From assembly GCA_002102555.1 (NCBI GenBank), contig MCFL01000008.1, positions 593,269-657,268 of the forward strand: a stretch of DNA of 64,000 nt, written 5' to 3'. The notes under the pieces were generated by a model that was given only the letters and a program-made list of their open reading frames with translations, did not search any database and was not told the DNA's origin. Positions 45,770 through 57,001 of the stretch are shown here, piece after piece. Source of the DNA: Catenaria anguillulae PL171 (taxonomy: Eukaryota > Blastocladiomycota > Blastocladiomycetes > Blastocladiales > Catenariaceae). A program made the translations under genes and the position numbers. Position 1 is the first letter of the stretch; the number at the start of each line of letters is the position of its first letter.

Positions 45770-46738
45770 ATGTTCCCTTTCGTGCCGCTGTTCGCGCCTC
45801 CAGATGCCGGCCCGGGCGTCCGCCCTGCCTTTGCCGGACCGTTTCCGCTTGCAGGGGGCCGCCCATTCCCTGGGCCCGGCGTACCCGGGTATTGTTCGCA
45901 ATTGCTTCATGTGGCCAAGTTGCATGTGTGGGATGAGGCGGCCATGGTTCATCTCCATGTTTTGGAGGCATTCGAGCGGACCTGTCGTTTGATGTGGGGA
46001 GAGCGAGCAAGAGGAGCTGAGTTCTCGCGATCAAGCAGCAATGACCTTGCATTGAAGGTACGTGCGGACCGTGCATCCTCGGGTTTGACAGATCCCTGGT
46101 GGTGGCACGTAGGGATGCGAGCAAGCTGGATCGAGCGAGGCCAAGCATTGCATTGCCGTGATCCATGCAGAGCGTGGTTGGGTGATGTGTGGCAGATTGA
46201 TGGACTAGGGCCTGGCGGCGCGAGCCTGCTATCGCCCGGTTGGGCATCCCCGCATTGTGTAGAGGCGGGCACATTGTGCGCGGGTGATGGCATTGGTTGT
46301 GCGGTCGATTCAAGGTCGCGATGTGCGCACGAGCCGCATCTCTGTCGCCTGGGATCGGTGTGCGCGTTGGCGAGCGGGGTTGCGGGCAAGAGTCGGATGA
46401 CTGCAGCCATGGTGGCCGACACGCGGTACGCGACGAGAAATGGGTGGGCGAGGATCGCGGGATTCGGTCCTCGCTGGAATCAAGACTCGGTCAGCATTTC
46501 GGGCGGAATGCAGGGTACGTTTCGCGGTCGCCATGCGTCGCATATGAGACGTGTGGCCATGGCGAGGGTAATCTGTTTCCCGTGTCATCCCTCTACATGT
46601 ACTCCCAATGTATTTCTTGCCGTTTCGCATGTTTTTCTTGCCATTCTCCGTTCCGATCCGTGGTTGACATGTTCAAGCTCAGTGCCAGCAGGTCAGCAAG
46701 GCAATTCAAATCACGGCCGATCCGTCACATGTAAATAA
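45770..46738 (+). other. Long uncharacterised ORF, coding status doubtful
   Basis: A 322-codon frame opens after the tandem repeats, with a Pro/Gly-rich start (VPLFAPPDAGPGVRP) and a Trp/Cys-containing middle. There is no domain I recognise, and overlapping antisense frames of 157-181 codons are nearly as good. Its GC-rich composition may keep frames open by chance. Listed so the interval is not read as empty. Confidence 0.25.
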
Positions 46739-46778
46739 AGACAAAGAGCCCGCCGCGATAAGACCCATCGCAATAGGG

Positions 46779-46794
46779 GCCCGTCATGACGGGC
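46779..46794. promoter_or_regulatory. Perfect 16-bp palindrome
   Basis: GCCCGTCATGACGGGC is a perfect palindrome about 235 bp before the start at 47030. Such a site could bind a dimeric factor; no known site is matched. It could also be chance. Confidence 0.35.
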
Positions 46795-47029
46795 GGTGCA
46801 GTCCCTAGTGTACATATCATTGGCACGGCGGCCGAGCGAAATCATGCCCATGACGACTGCGATGGATTTGCACTAAGGTCAATGCACTCTTGGCATTCAA
46901 TTCAGTTCACCACCCGTTGCTCATAACCGACACCGCCGCCACCACAGCCGCACACGCCGGAGTCAGTCCGACGCGCAGCCCGCTGTCCATCATTCCGCCA
47001 GATCCCATCAACAACACTCGACGATACCA

Positions 47030-48664
47030 ATGACTAGCAGTGGAAAGAACAAGAGCCGGTACCGCGCCAGCAAGAAGCGCACCGGCGGCGCCGCCCCAGC
47101 CGCCCCGGCTGCTCGCGCACAAGTGCCGCGGGCCGTCGTCGCCCAGCACAGCACGCCGGCACCTCCCGGTTGGTCTCAAGGCGCTTATGATGCCTTGATG
47201 GGCGTTGGCATGTCGCCCGAATCACACGCTGCCATGCTGGATGCTGCCCGATCCTTGGCGGCTAAGTTTGGATTGGGTGACGACGTCATGATCAAGATGA
47301 TGCTCCATTCGCTCTTCGCCCCTGAGGATGGTGTTCCGCAATTCGGTTTGGACGCAGGCTTGGGCGGATTGGGCTCCAGGGACGTGGTGGATAGCACTGC
47401 AGCAATGCTCGAGCAAATGACGCTGTCCCAGACTGCCCTCAACGGCTCACCAGCCACAATCATGGACGTTACCGCTGCTGCTGGTACGCATCCTGGGCCT
47501 GACAAGGACGCCTGTGAAGCCACTGACAAGTCGCCTGCTGAAACCGCCACCGATGCCGCGCACTTCAGCAACGCTCCCGCCGACGCTGATGCCGTTGCTG
47601 TGGATGGAGCCGATTCCGTTGCAGGCGATCGCCAGTCTGCTGCCACCGACAAGCGTGACTCGACGGAAAGTGACGACACGGCCGTCTCAACCCAGACTCA
47701 TCCTCTCACGCAGTCCGCCACTTACGATCATGCTGATGTCATCATGCAACCCGAACGCCACGGCATGCTCGTGGAACTCTGTACTCTCAAGCAAGCCCGT
47801 ATCCTCGTCTACTTTGCGTTCTTCTTCATCTGCGCCACGATCCGCCGCAACAACAAATCGGACGCCATTCCGCCAACCGCATTCGTCAACCGACTTCACA
47901 AGCTCGTACGCATCCGCGGCGACGCACTCTTGCGCGCCAACGGCCCTTTTGCTGATGACTACTCGCGCGACAAGTCCATCATGCCATCCGTGATTGCGCA
48001 TTCAGCCATGTTGTGCGCTCAAGAGTACATGAAGGTGTTCTTGCTTGATACCGTGATCGCGATGCGGACGTTGAATATGGCTGTGCAACAAGAACAGGGG
48101 TCAGATGCGGATCACAAGTTTCTTGATGGTTTCATCAAGCTGTGGTTGGACGAGCACTCGGCCGATCAGAACAACGTGCACATTCACGAAATGGACGGGA
48201 TCAAGGTTGGCGATCGCACGTTTGATTTGCAGGTGCACTTGGCCAAGCCCAAGCCGTGGCCGCGGACGATTCACGGGACCCGTGTCATGCCGTTTGGCGT
48301 CGTTGATTTGCTCGACAAGACGAGGTTTGACGAGGGCGAAAAGTCGAGGTCGTGCCTCAATTGCCGAGCAAAGTACAAGACCACACGCGCGTGGCGCGAA
48401 CATTTGTTGACGGATACCAAGCACGAGGTGTATCTGTGCTGCGGCCGCCAGTTTGCAAATTCGGTTGCGGTGCTTGCGCACTTTGTAGCGCAGCACAATG
48501 GAGGATTGGGCCGGTTGGATCCCTTCATTTCGTGCGTACCCGCCCATGCAGATGTGGGACGAGTGATTTGGAATGTATTGGATAGTATCGCGCTGTGTTT
48601 GTCTTTGTGGATTTATGTAGGTTTTGCCGATGTATCCGCAATTCACCGCCGGTTGTCCACTTGA
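47030..48664 (+). CDS. Zinc-finger-like family protein Z1, C-terminally extended
   Basis: Single exon, 544 residues from the ATG at 47030. The basic N-terminus (SSGKNKSRYRASKKR) resembles a nuclear signal. An acidic, Ala/Asp/Thr-rich linker follows to about 250. The helical middle (LCTLKQARILVYFAFFFICA, then MLCAQEYMKVFLLD) leads to the conserved block GIKVGDRTFDLQVHLAKPKP, HGTRVMPFGVVDLLDKTRF, a CLNCRAKY with W-x2-H and later His, then VYLCCGRQF with two spaced His. These look like two C2H2-type fingers, the second with vicinal Cys. The copy at 49135 stops shortly after its LEPFI motif; here an indel after LDPFIS shifts past that stop and adds about 40 unrelated residues. Function unknown. 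Confidence 0.7.
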   Translation: MTSSGKNKSRYRASKKRTGGAAPAAPAARAQVPRAVVAQHSTPAPPGWSQGAYDALMGVGMSPESHAAMLDAARSLAAKFGLGDDVMIKMMLHSLFAPEDGVPQFGLDAGLGGLGSRDVVDSTAAMLEQMTLSQTALNGSPATIMDVTAAAGTHPGPDKDACEATDKSPAETATDAAHFSNAPADADAVAVDGADSVAGDRQSAATDKRDSTESDDTAVSTQTHPLTQSATYDHADVIMQPERHGMLVELCTLKQARILVYFAFFFICATIRRNNKSDAIPPTAFVNRLHKLVRIRGDALLRANGPFADDYSRDKSIMPSVIAHSAMLCAQEYMKVFLLDTVIAMRTLNMAVQQEQGSDADHKFLDGFIKLWLDEHSADQNNVHIHEMDGIKVGDRTFDLQVHLAKPKPWPRTIHGTRVMPFGVVDLLDKTRFDEGEKSRSCLNCRAKYKTTRAWREHLLTDTKHEVYLCCGRQFANSVAVLAHFVAQHNGGLGRLDPFISCVPAHADVGRVIWNVLDSIALCLSLWIYVGFADVSAIHRRLST

Positions 48665-49134
48665 CGAAACGCTCTGCTTGTCGATTTACATCAGCTACAT
48701 TTGTTCCTCACGGAAAAGCCGCGACGGTCGAATCGGATTCCACCGGTGCCACGGCCGGAACGTTCGCCCGACCGCAGCTGGGAAGTCGAGCATTCGCCTC
48801 TGCACGTATTTACGGTCTGCCCCATTCTTCACTGCATCAGTTGTCATCACGTAGGCGGGGATGCACTTATTTCGGACACACAGCGAACCGATGAGACGCG
48901 ATGTATTTATACTCGTGCCAAAACCGAGCATCTCACGAGCTGCTCGCGCGGTCAGTGGATTGCTTCTCTCTCTCATGATCCAGTCACACTCAGCTTGGGA
49001 CTGTCCATGGACGTAAGCATATCTACCAGTCAGACCAGCCCACCCCTCTCGTTCTCACCGATCCAGCCCGGCCACCACCAGATCACAGCGCAATTGTCAC
49101 TCCCACCTTACCTCCCGGCACGCACACAACAACC
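48665..49134. promoter_or_regulatory. Upstream region of Z2 with TATA-like element
   Basis: About 470 bp. A TATTTATA element near 48903 lies about 230 bp before the Z2 start. No other feature recognised. Confidence 0.3.
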
Positions 49135-50535
49135 ATGACGACCAACAGTATGCCCAAGAGTACCGTCCGCGGCGGGGTACGTCGTAACGGCCCGAAACCA
49201 AAGCCCAAACCTAAACCCAAGTCCGCAACCGCCGGTAGAGCGGCGCCAACTGGGCGCCTGATCGGCGGGCCGACGTCCAGTTTCAGGGTTTTCTCGTCTG
49301 CTCCTGTGCCTGAGGACCTGTTGAATGGCAATTTAGGGGTGGACTTGGAGGAGGTGACCAGGGCCATGTTTGAGGAGATGCGGTTGGTGCGCGAAGGGGC
49401 CAATGGCGAATCACCTGAGGCGTTCGCTGCGGCCATGGACGTTGCCGCCGCTGCGGCCGAGGGTGCATCAACCGGCGAATCTGTTGCCAACGACAAAGCG
49501 TCGGCTGACACCGACGAGACCAAGGATCAAAGCGTCGACTTGGCTCAAGAAGAGACGTTCTGGAAGTGCGAATCATTTTCGGCCGAGGATATCTCTCCCG
49601 AGTCCATTGCCCTCGGCACCACCACCGACCCCGTCACTGGCCTGCGCCGCACGGCCATTTCCGGTGCAGAACTCATCCTCAAGCACGATCAGGGCCTCCC
49701 CGTTGCGTACTGCCCGCCCGAAAAAGTCGGGCTAGTCATCTCGTACGCGCGCTCCGTCATCGGCAATGCCATCATCTACCACCACTGGACCGACGAATCC
49801 TCGATCCCCGCCGAGCCGGCGCAAGCGTGGGAAGATCAAGTTGACGGGCGCATGCGCGATCGCGCCGCTGCCATTTTCGAGGCACACGGTCCCATGTGCA
49901 ACCACTACGCCAGCCAAGAGGAAGTTGTCGCGTCTGTTCGTTCGTACGCCGCGCTCAGCTGTGCGCAAGAGTACGTGAATGCGAGTGGCCGGTTTTTTCG
50001 TGCCAACTTGCTTGAAATCGCGACGCTTTCGGCAGAAAAGTGTTGGAAGGCTTCGGCTGAGGAAAAGGCGTGGCTCGTGGAGTTTGTAGATGCGTGGATT
50101 CAAGAACATCCGTACCAGTTGCCAGCCGCCGCAAAGCAGGCCGAGTCCCGGGGCCAGGACGACGGCACCAAGAAGGACAACCGCCTGTTTGACTTGATTG
50201 AGCATTTTCGCAAGGGAAGGCGCTGGCCGCGCACGTTGCATGGCAATCGCGTCATGCCATTTGGTGCTCCGGATTTGCTTGACAAGGTCCGGTTTGAGGA
50301 AGGCGAGTCCAAGCGCGCTTGTCTCAGCTGTCGCAAGGAGTTTGATACCAGTCGCGGGTGGAGGGAGCACTTGTTGGTTTCGGCTGAGGAGCACGAGGTG
50401 TACTTGTGTTGCGGGCGCCAATTCGTCGCCCTCGAGGGGGTGATTGAGCATCTCGCCGTCGAGCACAAGGGCAAGTTGGGCATGTTGGAGCCATTCATTT
50501 TGCGCAAGCACCCGTGCATGGACATGTGGGAGTGA
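49135..50535 (+). CDS. Zinc-finger-like family protein Z2 (intact)
   Basis: Single exon, 466 residues. The N-terminus is basic with a KPKPKPKPKS repeat. An acidic/Ala-rich linker follows (about 95-150). The middle helical region contains CPPEKVGLVISYARSVIGNA, MRDRAAAIFEAHGPMC and LSCAQEYVNASGRFFRA. The C-terminal signature is HGNRVMPFGAPDLLDKVRFE, ACLSCRKEFDTSRGWREHLL, EEHEVYLCCGRQF and EHLAVEHKG, ending with LEPFILRKHPCMDMWE. The pattern C-x2-C-x12-H, then CC-x3-F-x8-H-x4-H suggests paired zinc-binding fingers. It is the best-preserved of four local family members and the reference for judging the others. No known family is recognised. Confidence 0.75.
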   Translation: MTTNSMPKSTVRGGVRRNGPKPKPKPKPKSATAGRAAPTGRLIGGPTSSFRVFSSAPVPEDLLNGNLGVDLEEVTRAMFEEMRLVREGANGESPEAFAAAMDVAAAAAEGASTGESVANDKASADTDETKDQSVDLAQEETFWKCESFSAEDISPESIALGTTTDPVTGLRRTAISGAELILKHDQGLPVAYCPPEKVGLVISYARSVIGNAIIYHHWTDESSIPAEPAQAWEDQVDGRMRDRAAAIFEAHGPMCNHYASQEEVVASVRSYAALSCAQEYVNASGRFFRANLLEIATLSAEKCWKASAEEKAWLVEFVDAWIQEHPYQLPAAAKQAESRGQDDGTKKDNRLFDLIEHFRKGRRWPRTLHGNRVMPFGAPDLLDKVRFEEGESKRACLSCRKEFDTSRGWREHLLVSAEEHEVYLCCGRQFVALEGVIEHLAVEHKGKLGMLEPFILRKHPCMDMWE

Positions 50536-50872
50536 TTTCGTGCTGTATGATTTCCGAATGGGCCTCCGCATCAGGCGCTCGACACTCACGGGTGAGAATC
50601 GGTGCCCGGGTGCAAGAACTTGTTTGAGTGGTGAATGAAAACAACAACTCGTGTACGATATTTATCAATTTTGGTCCAGTCAGTCGTTTTCACGTGGTCG
50701 AGGATGCACTTTTGCGGAACGAAAAGCGCGGAGGGCATCATGACAGCGGCCATGCTCGCATCGCGCTCCACTCTCTCTGCCAATAAATATGTATAACATG
50801 TAGAGACCAGACGATGTACATGACAACCATGCCACAAGATCAGCAGGCTTCAATCATTTCAACCCAATCGTA
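50536..50872. other. Intergenic region with TATA-like element
   Basis: About 340 bp between Z2 and the dead copy. A CCAATAAATATG element near 50778 lies about 90 bp before the ATG of the pseudogene, as expected for a decayed gene with its promoter still present. Confidence 0.35.
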
Positions 50873-52269
50873 ATGACCTGCAACGGCAAACCCAAGAGCC
50901 AAGTCCACAGCGGCCAGCGCCGCAATGGGTCAAAGCCCAAGAACAAGCCCACAACCACGGGTACCGGCTCGACCGCTCCAAAGACTCCAGAATGTCCGAC
51001 CCCCCCCTCCCTCAATTAGCTCTGCGACACCACGCGCTCCGCTTCCGCCGTCGCCATCGACACCCGCGGGCCTCTAGTACTATGTCGAGCAAGCGACCAT
51101 GGTGCTGGAAGCGGCACGCAATTTGGCTGGCCGGTTGGGCATGGACGAGATGGTGGTGGCCAGGACCATGTTGGAAGATAGCGATTGTGTGAGATGATGG
51201 GGCCGATGGGCGGCGCAATGGCGCCTGCCGAATCAGCCGAGTCCATGCTTGCAATTGCGTCGAGGATGCGTCGACCATGATTTACGGCGCCAAGGACATG
51301 AACCACGACCATTCGGCCGCTGATGGCGACAATTTAAGCTCAGCGGCTTCAAAGTCAGCGACAAGGTTACTCCCGACTTGCCTAGGGATCCAAGTACCAG
51401 CACCACGCCCGAAGGGTCTCGCTGGGTCTATGACGAACTTGCACCGAACGCCGCCAGCGCCCCCGACGACAACAAGCCCAGTTTTACGATCCCATTCTCG
51501 GAAATCATCATGGTCCAGCAATACTCGATGCCCATTTCCATGTGCCCCGCAGACAAATTGCATCTGGTCATCACTACGTTATCTTCAGCGTATTGACAAG
51601 CATCACGGGTCGACTGCGCCGCCACCACCGAAAGCGTTTCTCGACCCACTCGACCAGCGCGTTCAAGCGCGGGCCATTGCCATGCTCGATGCGCACGGCG
51701 CTCTCACCCGCTGATTTGCCGGCGACCCTCAGATCGCGGCGGCTGACGAAGCGCTTATTGCTGCTACCCTACGCTCAAGAGTGAGTACATGGATGTGGGC
51801 CGACAGTTTGACCGCTGCCGAACGATTCTGCGATGCGTCCAATGCCAAGCAAGCTTGGCTCGTTGAGTTTGTCGACGAATGGGTTCGGGATCACCCGGCC
51901 CAGGTACGGAATGTGGTGCAGGTCGGCGCCATAGACGGCATCAAGAAGGGCGACCACTTGTTGATTTCTTGGAGCATTTCCGCAAGGGGCATGCTTGGCC
52001 ACGCATATTGTACGGCAATCGGGTCATGCCGTTTGGCGTCGCGGATTTGCTTGACAAGACACAGTTTGGCGAGGGCGCGGAATCGGGGGTGCCAAAGGCG
52101 TCACAAGCGGTTTGACACGACTCGCGGATGGAGGGAGCACTTGTTGATTTCGAGGGAGCATGAGGTGTACATGTGTTGCGGCTGGCACTTTGTCTCTCTC
52201 AAGGGGGTGCTCGAGCATCTGTTGCGTGTGCATGCGGCCAAGCTGGACATGCTGGATCCGTTCATTTAG
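50873..52269 (+). pseudogene. Zinc-finger-like family pseudogene Z3
   Basis: The ATG at 50873 opens a basic Asn/Lys/Pro-rich N-terminus like that of Z2, but the frame stops at 51019. Recognisable pieces follow in shifted frames: YSMPISMCPADKLHLVI (51520-51575), RVQARAIAMLDAHGAL (51660-51705), KQAWLVEFVDEWVRDHP (51849-51899), VMPFGVADLLDKTQFGEGAE (52024-52083), then KRFDTTRGWREHLLISREHE and VYMCCGWHFVSLKG to the LDPFI stop at 52269. At least five frame disruptions. Gene order and spacing match Z2, so this is a decayed tandem copy. Confidence 0.8.
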
Positions 52270-52379
52270 CTCGTGCTTGCATTTATCTGTATTCTTTGGG
52301 TCAGTTGGTTTCTCTGCCACATATGTCGTTCATTCTTGCCAATACACTGACACCCTTGTGATGGTTGCCATTTACTTAC

Positions 52380-53777
52380 TCACGCCGCTGGCATCCGGGT
52401 GGCCTCATGGCCGGCCAGCATTAGATGATGGAGACTCTCAGGGGGCCGGCTGCTGGCGCAATGTAAACATAGTGAGAAGTCAATGGAGGACCAGGAAGTA
52501 CAAAGGTCTAAATTATCTAAATGGGACACCCAGTACAATAGCATCGAGAGGTAGAAAGCGACCAGTTGTTGAATAGACTTGAACGGAAACCGATGCAACC
52601 ATGTGACCAGAACTACACCTGCACGCACATCCACTGGTTGCGCACGACTTGCTGGCACAGCTGTTGTGGGCGGCGGGCGTGAGGCTTGAGAAAGCGGCTG
52701 GCGTGCAGGTGCAGCTTTTTTTGCCGCCCTTGCCGCGCTTCGGAAAGATGCTGCCTGCGACGGCGTCGAGTGTGTTGGAGGGGGTGGAGGAGGCCGAGCG
52801 GAAGAAAGCGGTGCCGTCCGGGGTATCAGAAAGCCATGATGATTTGGAAATCCGGCCGCGCGAGGCGTTGCATGTTGTGGTGATGATGATGGTGCATGAT
52901 CTGAAGAGAGGGTTGATGGTGCGGGCGCTGTCGAGGGGGATGATGCATGCCCTGCAATGCTGGATGACTGTGGTGATTGCACCAAAAAGAGCATACCATG
53001 AGTCGATGATTGAATGAGTGGTTGCGCGGGACGAGACGTGTTGATCGCCAAGGCTTGAATCAGAGTGAGTGCATCCGACGCAACACCATTTCAGAAGTAC
53101 CACCAGCTGGCAGTTGTGGGAAACCACCGATCTCTGGAACAAATCGAGTCATGGCGACATGGAGCTTGTTGCGATAGCCTTGATGGACAAAGGCATCAAT
53201 GAGGTCGCGTTCCATGTCTGCCGCGAGCTCCTTGGCGATATGGGTAAGGCGTTTCTGTTGGATATTGGATGAGAACATGGAGGAATTAGTATGAATGCTG
53301 ACCCCGGACAATGATGTGCTATCAATGGTTGTACCACAACGGAGTCCGCCTTCTGGTTGCCCGCTCTGCCTGGTACCAGGTCAAACGCATTCAGCGCAAA
53401 AAGAATGCAGCGCACGCCCTTGATCCGTGATGGCAACGTTGCACGGAATTGGACCCATGTTGGATCAGATTGAAGAAGTGGTGCAAGGCGAAACTGCCGG
53501 GGGCGCATAGCCTGGCACAAAACACGGGATGTGTCGATTGTCATGGAGCTGAAAAGATTGTCAAGTAGTGAAGGAATGTACCATTCTGAAACATGTACGT
53601 CACGAGAATGACGCCCACATCGGGAATTTGTCGCTTTGACCCAAGTGCCACGCGGAGCATCTCGCGGATCTGGAAAATGTCGGCCCCAAAGCCCGCATTG
53701 CTTGACTCTGCCCGTGCCATCGAGTCTGCAACCGTCAGCGTAACCCGTTCAAATGCGTCCCGTGTTGGATAATCCAT
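52380..53777 (-). CDS. Unrecognised four-exon protein with Pro/Ser-rich C-terminal half
   Basis: Exons 53777-53599, 53548-53377, 53254-53101 and 53053-52380 (392 residues). Donors are GTACAT, GTACCA and GTACTT, introns 50, 122 and 47 nt, and phases 2, 0 and 1 all close, which is unlikely by chance. The first 170 residues look folded and helical (DAFERVTLTVADSMARAES, ADIFQIREMLRVALGS, LPSRIKGVRCILFALNAFDL, HIAKELAADMERDLIDAFV). The rest is Ser/Pro/Ala-rich with a PPPPPP run, and ends in a hydrophobic stretch (FYLSMLLYWV). The start may be further upstream: an acceptor-independent frame from an ATG at 54226 could be a 5' exon. Domain not recognised; a cyclin-like fold was considered but not supported. 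Confidence 0.5.
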
Positions 53778-56700
53778 GTTCAAGGCGGGCGTTTTGCGAG
53801 AGCGCCTGCTCGGATCTCTGCAGACGGCGGCCAAGGCCGTAGACTGCGTCTTCAATCCGGGCGAGTGCCGCACCAATGTCGGCTACGCCGCCCGAGTGGT
53901 GTTGCGGGCGGGTGCTGGTCTGGTGGTGGTGTTTTTGCTCATGGGCGAGCCGGCTCATGGTGCTTATGCCAGGTTGCATTTGAGCGGTCGTCGGTGCGGC
54001 CGTGGGCGGCGTGGAGGGGGCTGAGCGGGCGTTGGGTCGGGTGTGGTTGTGCGTGGGCGGTCGGCGGTTTGGGGTTTGGCGGGCTGTGGGAGTTCCGGAA
54101 AGTCGGCAGCTTCGGCTTCTGCACGGGCGGGATTGTTTTAAATGCCGCCCCATGTGGCCGTGGAGGTGGAGGGGAGGTGGTTGCGCTTGATGGTAAAATG
54201 TCGTGCGACTTGTTGGCAGCGTCCATGATGGCCTTGCGTTGTGTGCAAGAGCAGGAGCAGGGAGCAGACACGAGGCAACAGATGACGACGTTATAAGTAG
54301 TAAGGAACTTCGAATGATATGTAATAAAGGGAGCGAGCCGAGAGCCTCGCCGAGAGTTCTCGAGTGAGTGCCGACCTCTCGTGAAGCTTCTGAAGACTGA
54401 AGCGACAAACCACATTGTTGATGTCCGCCGATCCGGTCATGTCTATGTGTCTTGCGCCTCGCCTGCACCAACATTGGAAATATACTTTTGAATGAGCACA
54501 GAGACCACAAGCAAGCCGACATCTGCACCAACACACCCAACCCACTCACCCACCGGTACATACCAACCCCCTCCAACCCCCAAGCCATTATGACGGCGAC
54601 GCGACTCGGAGTGATACGGGCCACAGCAACACAATCCCTCGCCGTCCACACTGCCGCCATCAGTGCCTGTTGGGCGCACATGCCCGCCCGTCTCGTGACT
54701 CTCATCGTTGTCGCCGGCATGGCATGGTGCCCGCCATGGGCAACACCTTTGTTTGGCTTGAGCGTGCGACATAAATCTTGACGTGGCTACAAGGACTAAC
54801 TCGCCAAAGGAGCTGGTGCGGCCGACTGTCCAGATCGACGAGCGAAGAGACAAGATGACGAGCCACATGTTTTGGCGGCGACGCTTGCATGCCTCGTCAA
54901 GTGGATCCGGTCGCGCGGGCAGCAATGCACGGTGTGGCAATGCACGGTGTGGGCGAGCGTGACTGTAGAGGAGATGGTGATTGGGGAAAAGGACGGAAAC
55001 GATTGCACAGCGTCGTCCACACTCTGAGTGCGTTGTAGGTCGTGGTCGTTTAAGGGCCAACACCCGCGATTGCGGCATGGACTGGCAACGAGCAAACGGC
55101 ACCAAATGGCTCCACGGCGGGCGAAAGTTGAGTTGGACGTCAATACGAGCGAGCGAGCGGAAGTTGTGGACAAGGCGTCACTGGCGGTCATGGACATGAT
55201 CACGGATCCTGGCCACGGGTGGGGCTGGCCATGGTCAAGGTGGTGAGCTTGTCAGAGCGAGGGCCGCCAATACGGCGCACGTGCTTGTGTTGCCGTGCTG
55301 CTGCACAAAGACGGTACCGCTCGTGGAATGGGTGCGGCTATTGATGCCGCAAGGAATGCGGTGGAGAATGGTGCGCAGAGCACAACGGCGGCGCACTTGT
55401 GCTGGGGCAAGGCAAACTTGACGCTGGTAAGACACAGATTGCGCACGCAATATTGGTACGTTGTGCTGGACATGGTGCACATGTTGGGCGGGGTGGAGGC
55501 GCAAAAAGGGTTACTTGTTGTTCGCCTAACCTGGCGGCCTGCTTGATTTGGACAGAGGAACGAATGGTCGCTGATACAATAGCGGTTAACGGTCCGCGCA
55601 GAAAGACGTTGCATGTCGATTGTGTTGGGTGGTAGGCTCAAGGGACAGGAGGGAGAACATGTACATGAGAGGGCCGACTGCTAGAGCATGAAGCGAAAAG
55701 GGCCATCGATTTGACAAAGCCTGTCAACGAGTATGTACGGATCCACAGCCTCAATCAGCGGCTGAGGCCATGCCGGTCGCTCAGCTCGATTTGATCGGTA
55801 GGCGACCCGACAACGACGAGGCCAACCAACGAGCCAGGATGACGGGCACCAACATCGACGAGGTGCAAGGTCGCAGCGGAGGAGGCAGAGTGGCTTGACT
55901 GGAGCATGATTGTGCGGCGCTCACGGACCCGAGCACCCGATACTCGATGAGCGAGGGAGAGGGCGGCGGGCGGGCGATTGGGCGGGTTGCGATGTCCCCG
56001 TCAGTCTGACAGGTTACCCTGCTCTGCCCGGCAGTTATGTCGGCGGGCCGGAAGGGACGGCTGGAGGACAGAGCCTATCCTACATGGGCTTCATGGTTCA
56101 TGGAGGGGAACTGAATTGAGCCAGTGGATGTAGGAGAGAGAGGGAGCGAAATGCCAACCGCGAACTGACACGATCACCCCACCAAACCACCAAGGAACAG
56201 CAGTCGCTCCAACATAAATCGATTCGGTAAAGTCATCGATCGTATGTAGACAGAGCCCGGTGCTTTCCACCCGTGCCGCTGGATCCAAGCTTGCTGTTGA
56301 GGCATGGGGCCCTCATCTCAATAGACTTGACGTGGAGGGTGACAGCTGTTGACGGTGGAATATGGACGGCGGGATGCTGGGTTCGTGACCGTGGCATTGG
56401 GCAGTCCTTGGCTGTCAAGGATATGTTGCTCTTGCGGGCGGAGAGAATAGACTGGATCGACCTGGAAAGAAAGCGAGGTGTGTGCCAACGATGTGTGTTG
56501 ATTGGCGACAAGTGACGAGGGAGGGGTTGAAAAAGTCACCGTGGGCTTTCGGGAACATGATATTCGAATTCGGACGGAAAAAAAACGTCGGATACATATT
56601 TTGGAGCATCATTGACAGACATACAGGGCTTCCAAGTGAATGATTGACACGATATACACGAACATTAGCGGTTGTGAACCGCGTCTGGGGGGATATGCCG

Positions 56701-57001
56701 GGTGCTGGCGTAGTTGTCTCACCAACAGCGAAAAAATTGAAGTCCGAAATAAGGATGGGCCTGCGCAGCACGCGTTTGCTCGCGTTTTTTCGCGTTTTCG
56801 ACGCGTTTTTACTGATCAAATCGGCCAGTGTTTCAAAGTTTTTTAACAGCCCATTTCTCAAGGAGAGGTCGGATTGAAAAACGGCTAGTGCCAATCGATA
56901 GAGCGGTTGGGGTATGAGAGTACGACATGGGGGTCAAAAGGGGTATAAAGCATAGAAAAATTCGTCAGGATCACGCGAAGAAAATTCTGAAACATGGACT
57001 T
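53778..57001. other. 3.2-kb region without a resolved gene, left of the tRNA array
   Basis: Open frames here are short, overlapping and unlike known families. A minus-strand frame starting at an ATG at 54226 (MDAANKSHDILPSS, then Pro-rich) may be a leader exon of the gene at 52380-53777. A minus-strand piece near 53850 (IGAALARIEDAVYGLGRRLQ) also looks coding. From about 56,500 the composition becomes A/T-richer, with runs of A and TTTTTCGCG-type repeats near 56780. I see no telomeric repeat. Confidence 0.35.

Noticed and set aside
45376-45771. Long repetitive ORFs on both strands through the 131-bp repeats
   Set aside because: They arise because the unit has few stops and 131 is not a multiple of three, so each copy is read in a different frame; no domain, start context or splice support.
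52380-53777. Cyclin-fold assignment for the four-exon gene
   Set aside because: Helical character only; the cyclin signature residues are not visible.
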